In this document: piece after piece, positions 15,886-22,870 of the stretch
How positions within the stretch are numbered: the stretch's first letter is position 1
Layout of the letters: every line of letters begins with the position of its first letter
DNA from: Bryobacteraceae bacterium
GTDB taxonomy: Bacteria > Acidobacteriota > Terriglobia > Bryobacterales > Bryobacteraceae
NCBI GenBank assembly: GCA_025980665.1
Contig: JAICXC010000045.1
Location: 1 to 37,024 of the forward strand
Reading direction: 5' to 3'
DNA: 37,024 bases
Program-made: the position numbers and the translations under genes
Notes under the pieces: model-generated
What the model was told of the DNA's origin: nothing
What the model saw: the letters and a program-made list of their open reading frames with translations, nothing else
The model's database searches: none

Positions 15886-17955
15886 ATGGGAAAGCACCAC
15901 GTAGCTGCCTTGCTATTCTTGCCTGTCCTCATTCTGAGTTCCTGCAGTAGTCGTCCTGGGCCGCTCGATGACTCAAGACTCCGCGAGACAGATCAAGAGA
16001 CTAGCAATTGGCTCATGTACGGCCGCACGTACGACGACCACCGGTTTAGCCCGCTAAAGCAAATCAACGAGGACACAATTGGCAAGCTGGGCTTAGCCTG
16101 GAGCCGCGAACTCGGGACAACGCGCGGACTGGAAGCGACACCGCTGGTAGAGGACGGCATCATCTACACGACTGGCGCCTGGAGCTTGGTGTATGCAATC
16201 GACGCGAAGACCGGGGAGATTCGCTGGACCTACGATCCCAAAGTCCCGCGAGAGCGCGCTTACTTCATCTGCTGCGACGTGGTCAATCGCGGCGTGGCAC
16301 TCTACAAAGGCAAGGTATACGTCGGAACTCTGGACGGCCGCCTGATCGCGCTCGATGAGCATTCCGGAACTCCGGTATGGACCGCAGCCACCACCGGCGA
16401 CGCCAAGCAGTATTCCATTACTGGCGCTCCCCGCATCGCCAAAGGGATGGTGATTATCGGCAACGCCGGCGCGGAGAACGGCGTGCGCGGATACATTTCT
16501 GCCTATGATGCGGAAACCGGCAAGATGACTTGGCGCTTTTACACCGTGCCTGGCGACCCATCCAAAGGCTTCGAGTCGAAGGCCATGGAAACCGCTTCGA
16601 AGACCTGGAAGGGCGAGTATTGGAAGACCGGCGGCGGCGGCACTCCCTGGGAAGGAATCGTCTACGACCCCACCTTGGACCTGCTGTACTTCGGGACGGG
16701 CAACGCGACTGCCTGGTATCGGGCGATTCGCGGCGAAGGCGACAGTCTCTACACCGCGTCGATCATTGCCGTGCATGCGAGAAATGGCGAACTCGCTTGG
16801 TATTTCCAAACGACGCCCGGCGAAAATTGGGACTACGATGCGACGCAGCCGCTGATGCAGGCCGACCTGACCATCGGCGGCCGCGCGCGCAAAGTGATCA
16901 TGCAGGCCAATAAGAACGGTTTCTTTTATGTTCTCGATCGGGAGACGGGGGAGTTCATTTCGGGCGCGCCGTTCGTAAACGGCGTCACCTGGGCCACCGG
17001 ACTAGATCCGAAGACGGGTCGGCCCATCGAATCGCCCGGTGCGGGGGAGCTTAAGCCAACCATCGTCTCGCCCAGCCCCGACGGCGCGCACAACTGGAAT
17101 CCGATGGCGTTCAGTCCCGCGACTGGGTTGGTCTATCTGAACGCGAAAGTGGGTACGCAGTTTTTGCATGCGCCCGATCCGAAATGGAAGTACGATGCCG
17201 AGCGATCCAACCTGGCCCTGGACGGGATGTACGATGGCCCGCTCAACGCCAAACTGATCGGCATGCCACCCGCCACTGGAGAGCTTGTCGCGTGGGACCC
17301 GGTGGCCCAAAAAGCTGCTTGGCGGGTGAGCAATCCCACGGTCGAAGATGGCGGCGTTCTTGCCACCGGCGGCAACCTGGTGTTTCAGGGCCGCGGGGAT
17401 GGCGTGTTGGCGGCTTATCGGGCCAGCGACGGCAAGCAATTGTGGACCTTCGACGCGGGCACTGGAATCATGGCCCCTCCGGTGACCTACACCGTGGATG
17501 GCACACAGTATCTGTCTGTAATGGCGGGCTGGGGTGGCGCACCGGGATTATTCAACGCGCCCGGATCCGGACCGGTCAAGCATGGCTATGGCCGGATTCT
17601 GACGTTCACTCTGAACGGCACCGCGACGCTGAAGGCGCCTCCTTTCGGCCACAAGGAGCCACCCGTGCCGGCGATCACCACCAATGCCTCTCCGAAGACT
17701 ATTCACGAAGGCAACCTGCTGTTTAATGCGAACTGCGGGCCCTGTCATGGCATAAACGCGGTCGCGGGCCCCGTGCCCGATCTCCGTTACGCGAGCAAAG
17801 AAGTTCATCAGGATTTCGAGAACATCGTTCTGGGCGGGAGTCGCGCTTCGGCGGGCATGCCGTCGTTCAAGAACATCCTCAACACGACTCAAGTGCGGGC
17901 AATTCAGGCCTACGTTGTCGCCCGCGCCGCCGAATCGTCCAAACAGGTGAAATGA
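15886..17955 (+). CDS. Quinohemoprotein alcohol dehydrogenase (PQQ + cytochrome c), lanthanide-type signature
   Basis: 689 aa. Leader ILSSC gives a lipobox, so it is likely a periplasmic lipoprotein. An eight-bladed PQQ propeller (about residues 30-585) is fused to a C-terminal cytochrome c domain (600-689) with C617-G-P-C620-H621 and a probable axial M658. It should oxidise an alcohol and pass electrons from PQQ to heme c. Active-site features: vicinal C129-C130, E197, N273, catalytic D316 and a second D318 (WDYD). Type II quinohemoproteins with Ca usually have Thr or Ser at the second site. Asp there marks lanthanide-using enzymes such as XoxF. GGGAG lies eight bases before the ATG. It follows the efflux operon on the same strand and may have its own promoter. 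Confidence 0.93.
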   Translation: MGKHHVAALLFLPVLILSSCSSRPGPLDDSRLRETDQETSNWLMYGRTYDDHRFSPLKQINEDTIGKLGLAWSRELGTTRGLEATPLVEDGIIYTTGAWSLVYAIDAKTGEIRWTYDPKVPRERAYFICCDVVNRGVALYKGKVYVGTLDGRLIALDEHSGTPVWTAATTGDAKQYSITGAPRIAKGMVIIGNAGAENGVRGYISAYDAETGKMTWRFYTVPGDPSKGFESKAMETASKTWKGEYWKTGGGGTPWEGIVYDPTLDLLYFGTGNATAWYRAIRGEGDSLYTASIIAVHARNGELAWYFQTTPGENWDYDATQPLMQADLTIGGRARKVIMQANKNGFFYVLDRETGEFISGAPFVNGVTWATGLDPKTGRPIESPGAGELKPTIVSPSPDGAHNWNPMAFSPATGLVYLNAKVGTQFLHAPDPKWKYDAERSNLALDGMYDGPLNAKLIGMPPATGELVAWDPVAQKAAWRVSNPTVEDGGVLATGGNLVFQGRGDGVLAAYRASDGKQLWTFDAGTGIMAPPVTYTVDGTQYLSVMAGWGGAPGLFNAPGSGPVKHGYGRILTFTLNGTATLKAPPFGHKEPPVPAITTNASPKTIHEGNLLFNANCGPCHGINAVAGPVPDLRYASKEVHQDFENIVLGGSRASAGMPSFKNILNTTQVRAIQAYVVARAAESSKQVK

Positions 17956-18157
17956 CCGGCGGCAGTCAGTTTTACTTGGACCAAACCGGTAAGAATGAAT
18001 TGAAGCTAACCGGCGACGACCGCGAACCTGACTACAGAGCGATGAAATAACAGGGGTTAGCACGACGGTTAATTTTGGTACATGAAGTGCTGTGCTTGAC
18101 CCTCACGGCTACTCTGTCATTTCAGCCTTAAATTCGTCCGGCCACTCACTTGGCGCG

Positions 18158-19048
18158 ATGGAGATTATATTGAAGCATCCCGCTGGAGATTTACGCGAAG
18201 GTGTGGACGCTCCACGCAGAGAACTGCTAACGGCTCGGTCGCGGAAATGGGTTCTTTTGAGCCCTGCCTCGGCCGTGGTTCCGGACTGTTTCGCTGACAT
18301 CGACACCGATGTCATCCGGCGCGACAAATTGCTTGCGGAAATGCAAAGGCTCCGCGGTAGCGTCTATCTGGAAGACGGCGCGATCACAGCGAAGCAACTG
18401 ACGGATGGCAGGCATCGGGTTGACGCGGATGAAAGCAGTTGGCACTTGCTGGTCGTCGACGGGGACGACCGTGTCTGTGGTTGCGTGCGGCAGCAGACTT
18501 ATCCGGTACATGCACATTTTGCACAGTTGAACATTTCCGGTTCCGCGCTCGCACGGTCGGCGGAATGGGGGCCCAAGCTCAAAGCGGCCGCTGAGTCAGA
18601 ACTCGATCTCTCGCGACGCTTGGATTTGCCCTGCGTGGAGATCGGAGGTTGGGCGTTGGCAAACAGCATCCGCGGGACTACCGAGGCTGTTCGAATGGCC
18701 TTGGCGATGTATAGCCTCTCGCAAGAACTGGGTGGCGCCATCGGCTTCAGCACCGTGACACGCCGCCACTGCTCCGCCTCCATCCTCAGGCGTATCGGCG
18801 GTCGATCGTTCGAATATGCGGGCCTTCCGCTGCCGTCGTACCAGGATCCCCAATTCAAATGTGAAATGGAGCTGTTGCGCTTCTATTCCTGGGCGCCTAA
18901 CCCGCGTTATACTGCGTGGATCGATGAAATCAGACAGGAACTTCGCACGATTCCAGTGCTGGGAGGTTGCCGAAGCTCAGCTTTCGATTCCCGGGCTAAC
19001 CTCAGGTGGTCATTGCTTGCTAAATCGGACGTCGCCGTCTCTCAATGA
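18158..19048 (+). CDS. GNAT/autoinducer-synthase-like acyltransferase, unassigned
   Basis: 296 aa from the ATG at 18158; a GTG at 18092 in the same frame is an alternative. Neither has a strong Shine-Dalgarno. No family is certain. The order resembles the N-acyl amino acid/AHL synthase-like GNAT fold: an N-terminal LLAEMQRLRGSVYLEDGAI helix and loop, a strand LLVVDGDDRVCGCVRQ, a central VEIGGWALANSIRGTTEAVRMALAMYSLSQ acyl-binding strand/helix, then GFSTVTRRHCSASILRRIGGRSF (helix ending in RRIGG as in LuxI-like proteins). The C-terminus (about residues 230-296) is unassigned. It stands alone: 200 bases of non-coding DNA upstream and a convergent PilZ-like gene downstream. The secreted lactonase-like gene elsewhere in the window is not linked to it. 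No LuxR regulator is adjacent. Confidence 0.6.
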   Translation: MEIILKHPAGDLREGVDAPRRELLTARSRKWVLLSPASAVVPDCFADIDTDVIRRDKLLAEMQRLRGSVYLEDGAITAKQLTDGRHRVDADESSWHLLVVDGDDRVCGCVRQQTYPVHAHFAQLNISGSALARSAEWGPKLKAAAESELDLSRRLDLPCVEIGGWALANSIRGTTEAVRMALAMYSLSQELGGAIGFSTVTRRHCSASILRRIGGRSFEYAGLPLPSYQDPQFKCEMELLRFYSWAPNPRYTAWIDEIRQELRTIPVLGGCRSSAFDSRANLRWSLLAKSDVAVSQ

Positions 19049-19072
19049 GATCAAATCGACTCGCCATAAGAC

Positions 19073-19402
19073 TTAAGCGGAACACTTAGCCATAAGATGA
19101 ACGGGGCGGTATGCATCGGGAAACCACTGTTCAGAGGTTTCCGGAACCACCTCCACCAGGAACCCGTAGTCGTCCTGTGAACAGTCACTGACTTTGGCAT
19201 GCACCGGCCCTGCGGGAGCCGCCAGTGTCAGGACCGCATCTTTAGGAATAGCCGCGTCTGTCTGAAGAATGGCTCCGGAACGCCAGATTTCCATGACAAT
19301 CGCGCATTCGGACGAGGCTCGGGCCGTGCCGCTGCTCCAGCTGACACAGAGCATGTCCAGGCACAAGAAGTGTTCATCCGGAGGTACTACGGGCACGCCC
19401 AC
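19073..19402 (-). CDS. PilZ-like small domain protein
   Basis: 109 aa, cytoplasmic. The segments CAIVMEIWRSGAILQTDAAI, LTLAAPAGPVHAKVSDC and DDYGFLVEVV follow the PilZ beta-barrel pattern (D/N-x-S-x-x-G region then a GxxV strand). The tail WFPDAYRPVHLM is common in acidobacterial PilZ-like proteins, from memory. The canonical c-di-GMP motif RxxxR is not visible at the N-terminus, so it may not bind the nucleotide. The start is GTG at 19402; a later ATG at 19354 would shorten it by 16 residues. A TATAGT box lies only three bases before the GTG, so either the mRNA is nearly leaderless or the later start is used. It follows the DUF6152 gene by 44 bases on the same strand. Confidence 0.5.
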   Translation of the reverse strand: MGVPVVPPDEHFLCLDMLCVSWSSGTARASSECAIVMEIWRSGAILQTDAAIPKDAVLTLAAPAGPVHAKVSDCSQDDYGFLVEVVPETSEQWFPDAYRPVHLMAKCSA

Positions 19403-19446
19403 ACTATAGCAATTTAGTCACCAGACGCGGCGAAGGCGACCCGAGG

Positions 19447-19833
19447 CTAGTCGAAGGTGCCTTTCCATGACCAGCCATCCGACGGACGTTTGATGTCAAT
19501 CATGCGGAGGCGATGGTCTTCGGGATTTCGACCCGGCGAGCCGATCACGATGACATGGTCGCCCGGCCGGAGTGTATCGCGCTGGACACCCTTACTTCCC
19601 AACTGAGCGCCGGCTCCCCATTCCACCGCCCACGTGATGGCATTGCCTTTCGCGTCCTTGGTTTGCAGTTGCAGGAACGAATGCGGGTTCCGGTATAGGA
19701 ATTGCAACACATCTGCCTCAATGGTCATTTTTTGATCCTCAAGGTAGGTGGATGCAAACGAGTGATGGGCGTAAGCCCGACCACCGAGCATGCTCAATCC
19801 CGCGAAGACGAGAACGAATAGTTTGCTTTTCAA
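19447..19833 (-). CDS. DUF6152 family exported protein
   Basis: 128 aa. The signal peptide ends GRAYA-HHSFASTY; the HHSFA start of the mature chain and the closing RMIDIKRPSDGWSW are characteristic of DUF6152, a small exported family of unknown function common in Acidobacteriota and Proteobacteria. The body is beta-rich (MTIEADVLQFLYRNPHSFLQL, WAVEWGAG, DHVIVIGSPGR), suggesting an OB-like barrel. The start is TTG, fixed by AGGAGG four bases upstream. A perfect TATAAT lies 21 bases before the start, so it may have its own promoter inside the secreted operon. The preceding gene ends 67 bases upstream. Confidence 0.88.
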   Translation of the reverse strand: MKSKLFVLVFAGLSMLGGRAYAHHSFASTYLEDQKMTIEADVLQFLYRNPHSFLQLQTKDAKGNAITWAVEWGAGAQLGSKGVQRDTLRPGDHVIVIGSPGRNPEDHRLRMIDIKRPSDGWSWKGTFD

Positions 19834-19853
19834 GCTGCCTCCTAGACGACTGA

Positions 19854-19859
19854 ATTATA
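19854..19859 (-). promoter_or_regulatory. -10 box (TATAAT) before the DUF6152 gene
   Basis: A perfect TATAAT on the minus strand lies 21 bases upstream of the TTG start, just before the AGGAGG ribosome site. The -35 region 17 bases further up (CCACGA) is poor. Position and fit are good for a weak or activator-dependent sigma-70 promoter. Confidence 0.4.
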
Positions 19860-19900
19860 TCTCAACTGTGTGCCGATCGTGGACTTCCCGGACTTTAGAC

Positions 19901-20788
19901 CTAGTTACCTCCGGCGTTGGCGCAGTTCTTCGCACACTTGGCCGGAAGTTTGAACTTGTCCTTGATCTTCTCGCGAAACTCTGGATACATAGTTTCCGCT
20001 CCGCCCAAGGAAGCTTCTTCGGGAATGCCGTAGAGCTTAGTCATCTCATCGACGAATGGGTTCTTCCCGGGAAGGTAGTGCGGAACCCTGCCCGATTCTA
20101 CGCCTTCATCGCCGACGATGCACGGCGGGCCCCCAATAGCCACCGGGTTGGTGGACAAATTGTAGGAGCGCGTCAGGATGTAGGGCTCTGTAAGATAAAC
20201 CGGGTCATCCATGAATAGCGCCACTGTCAGCAAATCTCCATGCCGCAGGAAATGCGTGGTAATGGTGGCCTGGTCGCTGCTCGGCGCTCCATTGCGGCGA
20301 ATATATCCCGTTTTAATATGAGTCGTGGTGGCAATCAGCTCGTTGCCGTTCCACACGCCCGTGGTAAAGCCGGTCTGATCGTGGGGAGCATTCTTACCTG
20401 GATGAGGACGTCCGTCCATGTAGATGGTCATGGGCGCGCGAGTTTCCCACGCACCGACTACCCAGGCTTGGACCTTCCCCGTTATCGGATCGGGTACAGC
20501 CCACATCCTGAGACTGAACGGCCCGGCTGCAATATGCCACTGGGTCTGAAACCAGCAGATTCGCTCCGGCATGGAAATGATCGACTGCGAAAAGCTTAAG
20601 GCTTTTGCACGCCCGGCTTCGTTGAACGGAAGTCCCGCCCAGTCGACTGGATTCGGACCGCCGCCTCGCTCGAGCGAGTCCTCGTGATTAATGGCGGCCC
20701 AGGATCCGGACAGGTCGATCTCGGCCAGCGCTGGGAAACTCACGCACAACAACGCGGCTAAACAGGAGGAAATTTTATTGAGGCTCAT
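19901..20788 (-). CDS. Exported protein of a paralogous acidobacterial family (copy 1)
   Basis: 295 aa from the ATG at 20788, chosen because AAGGAG stands eight bases upstream and the signal peptide SLNKISSCLAALLCVSFPALA begins there. The mature part opens DLSGSWAAINHED. It has no recognised catalytic motif. It shares blocks in the same order with the next gene and with the protein at 34141: a tryptophan-rich strand, the IYMDGRPHPGKN segment, TGVWNGNELIATTTHIKTGYIRRNG, then LTVALFMDDPVYLTEPYILTRSY. The repeated beta-strand pattern suggests a beta-barrel or lipocalin-like fold, and the function is unknown. The C-terminus has a CAKNC pair (AKCAKNCANAGG). It lies 11 bases behind copy 2. Confidence 0.8.
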   Translation of the reverse strand: MSLNKISSCLAALLCVSFPALAEIDLSGSWAAINHEDSLERGGGPNPVDWAGLPFNEAGRAKALSFSQSIISMPERICWFQTQWHIAAGPFSLRMWAVPDPITGKVQAWVVGAWETRAPMTIYMDGRPHPGKNAPHDQTGFTTGVWNGNELIATTTHIKTGYIRRNGAPSSDQATITTHFLRHGDLLTVALFMDDPVYLTEPYILTRSYNLSTNPVAIGGPPCIVGDEGVESGRVPHYLPGKNPFVDEMTKLYGIPEEASLGGAETMYPEFREKIKDKFKLPAKCAKNCANAGGN

Positions 20789-20799
20789 ATCTGATCTCC

Positions 20800-21585
20800 T
20801 TACCACTTCGCCGAGCATGCCGTAGGATTCCACTTAGCATCGCTGGCCTCTTTCTTGTACTGAGACGTGATCACAAAAGGCTGGCGCAAATACATGGGGT
20901 CGGTGGTAATGATAGTGACCACCATTACTGGATCTCCGTTGGGTGCCTTGATCAGATCGAAGTACTCGACAAGGTTGGCGTTCTCGCTGTAGGGAACACC
21001 GTTCTTCCGCAGGAAACCGGCTCTGAGGTGGGATGTCGTGACTTTCAACGATCCATCAGTTGCGCCCCGGCCGCCGCCGCGCTCCCATTCAGCCTTTGAA
21101 TCGCCCTGTAGCGTCGGCGGCCCCCCGGCGGCAGGCTTCCAATCGCCGAAATGAAAGGTACGGGTCTGCTTGCCGGCATCGGAGTCCATACGCAGGGTCT
21201 GGTCATCCTGCCAGGTGATATGAAGCCGGTTGGGCACGCGCAACAGCGCTGGCGCTCCATAGGATTTGCACACATCGCCCGAAGCTTCCTCCTTGTTGGG
21301 ATCCCAGGCGTCGGCGACTTTGCGGGCTTCCGGTGTCATCGGAACACCTTGGTAGTCCCCCGGCGACGGCGTGACCATACGATAGCGCCAGTCTTCCGTA
21401 ATGACCGAAACCCAATAGCCGGTTGGGTCAAAGACGGCCGCCGCCTTGGCGTTCTGGGGCTGGGCGGCAGCTCCGCCACCTCGTCCGCCCCGGCCTTGAG
21501 CGTAAAGCCCAGGCAGCGTCATCAGTAAGCCGGCCAGCGATCCCACCGTGAACAATGTGAGCGTTAATATTCTTCGTCGTCGCAT
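20800..21585 (-). CDS. Exported protein of the same paralogous family (copy 2), Gly/Arg-rich linker
   Basis: 261 aa. The leader MRRRRILTLTLFTVGSLAGL ends at GLYAQ and is followed directly by GRGGRGGGAAAQP, a low-complexity linker. The body then runs from FDPTGYWVSVITEDWRYRM, through RLHITWQDDQTLRMDSDAGKQ, to LKVTTSHLRAGFLRKNGVPYS and VMVVTIITTDPMYLRQPFVITSQY. The last two blocks align with IATTTHIKTGYIRRNG and VALFMDDPVYLTEPYILTRSY of copy 1, so the two genes are tandem paralogues. Function unknown. It lies six bases behind the MBL-fold gene and 11 bases ahead of copy 1. No cysteine pair or metal motif is visible. Confidence 0.8.
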   Translation of the reverse strand: MRRRRILTLTLFTVGSLAGLLMTLPGLYAQGRGGRGGGAAAQPQNAKAAAVFDPTGYWVSVITEDWRYRMVTPSPGDYQGVPMTPEARKVADAWDPNKEEASGDVCKSYGAPALLRVPNRLHITWQDDQTLRMDSDAGKQTRTFHFGDWKPAAGGPPTLQGDSKAEWERGGGRGATDGSLKVTTSHLRAGFLRKNGVPYSENANLVEYFDLIKAPNGDPVMVVTIITTDPMYLRQPFVITSQYKKEASDAKWNPTACSAKW

Positions 21586-21591
21586 GGATGA

Positions 21592-22593
21592 TTATTTCTT
21601 TGCAGTCAGGCTCTTGTAGATGGTCTCGATGAACCCGTTCGTGACTCCGGGTTGCGTGCCGTAGCGTGTCTCATAGGGCAGCGCCGGATGCGCGGCTTTG
21701 ATTTGATCCAGCGTCTTGCCTTGCTTGATGTAATCTGCGACCACATCCCGGACGAGCACCACCATGTCGCGGTAGTCCACCACTTCCATCTGCTCGGATA
21801 AACGCCCGTGACCGGGAATCACGTATGTCCCCACATCCTTGTAGATGTAAGGGGTAGGCGCAATCGTCAGGTCAATCAACTTGTTCAGGGCGTCGATCTC
21901 TCCCTGAATGCTGCCACCGTTCGCGAGATCGATGACGGGAAAGCGGGTAGTGTCCATCACGTCTCCGGCAACCACCACGTCGGAACGGCGGAACAAAACG
22001 AAACTGTCAGCGTCGCTGTGGGCGGCAGGCTGATACAGAATTTCGATTCCCTCGTCGTTCATGCGCAGCGCTTTGCGGTTCTGGAGAAAAGCCTCCGTGG
22101 GCCACGCGTCACCCGGATAGGACGGTTTGGCGTCACGAGCGCTCATCCTGTTTAGGATGCTTTGATGCGCGAGAATCGACGCAGCGCCACCATTGGTCAT
22201 GGTCCCGGCCACGCCGTTGTTGCCAAGTGCATTGGTGAAAATCGTAAATCCGGACTTGGCCAGCTTCTCGTTGCCGCCAACGAAATCGGCATCGGCGTTG
22301 ATGTCGATGACATACCGGATAGGAAGGTTCGTCAGTTTCTTGATGGCGGCCGACACTTCGCCCGTTTTGGCTGCAGCGCCCGCGCTCACCAACACCACGC
22401 CGTCGGAGCCGATCTGCACACCGATGTTTCCACCGGCACCCGCGATCATGTAGAAATTCGGCCGAACCTGCACAACATCAAGCTCGCCGTTTTCCGGTTC
22501 GGCGGCTCGCGTGGAAAGAGCCCCACACACGACCAATCCAAAAGCCGTGGCTACGGTCCAGCATTTTAGCGCGTTTGGGAGAATTCGCTTCAC
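21592..22593 (-). CDS. Exported MBL-fold protein lacking the HxHxDH zinc site
   Basis: 333 aa from the GTG at 22593. The start is fixed by GGAG (22601-22604) seven bases upstream and by the signal peptide that begins there (ALKCWTVATAFGLVVCGALS...RAA). The fold is a metallo-beta-lactamase: FYMIAGAGGNIGVQIGSDGVVLVSAG, the strand before the metal site, AAHSDADSFVLFRRSDVVVAGDVM, and YVIPGHGRLSEQMEV. The metal motif itself reads INADADFVGGNEKL: N99, D101, D103, F104 in place of His-x-His-x-Asp-His. Later His and Asp ligands (HSDAD, AGD, PGHG) remain. At most one metal might bind, so it could be a pseudo-enzyme or use altered chemistry. It heads the secreted operon and is divergent from the porin gene (277-base gap). 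Confidence 0.88.
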   Translation of the reverse strand: MKRILPNALKCWTVATAFGLVVCGALSTRAAEPENGELDVVQVRPNFYMIAGAGGNIGVQIGSDGVVLVSAGAAAKTGEVSAAIKKLTNLPIRYVIDINADADFVGGNEKLAKSGFTIFTNALGNNGVAGTMTNGGAASILAHQSILNRMSARDAKPSYPGDAWPTEAFLQNRKALRMNDEGIEILYQPAAHSDADSFVLFRRSDVVVAGDVMDTTRFPVIDLANGGSIQGEIDALNKLIDLTIAPTPYIYKDVGTYVIPGHGRLSEQMEVVDYRDMVVLVRDVVADYIKQGKTLDQIKAAHPALPYETRYGTQPGVTNGFIETIYKSLTAKK

Positions 22594-22620
22594 CGTTTTA
22601 CTCCATCCTGTTCTCAAACT

Positions 22621-22636
22621 CCTCAAAGCTATGAGG
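22621..22636. repeat. Small inverted repeat in the MBL/porin divergent region
   Basis: CCTCA-aagcta-TGAGG, a perfect 5-bp stem with a 6-base loop, lies 28 bases upstream of the MBL-fold start. It could be an operator half-site pair or chance. Nothing else distinctive is seen in 22637-22870. Confidence 0.2.
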
Positions 22637-22870
22637 ATTCCAGCCAATTTTTGGGCCGACGGCATCGTACCATATCCCCCGCTCATTCAGCAAGATGTCA
22701 TGATCTGGAGCGGGCGAGACTAGGCGTTATCAAACTGTAACGTATCATTCATTACGACGCCACGGGCACCCCGTAGGCTTGTGACTTCCGTGCTCCGGCG
22801 GTGCTCTGCGTGTAGCGGAGGGCATACAGCGGAACCGGGGGCACGGGAAATTACTAACAGGAGTGATTTG

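Noticed and set aside
3291-19048. A complete quorum-sensing circuit (lactonase plus synthase).
   Set aside because: The two genes are 14 kb apart, no LuxR-type AHL receptor is seen, and the LuxR-HTH protein at 24672 is a phospho-receiver regulator.
20789-20833. Longer start for the exported protein at 19901 (ATG at 20833).
   Set aside because: It would overlap the preceding gene, and AAGGAG plus the signal peptide begin at 20788.
22781-22870. Upstream extension of the porin to a start at 22781.
   Set aside because: AGGAG and the signal peptide place the start at 22871; the extra 30 residues are Cys/Arg-rich and unlike a leader.
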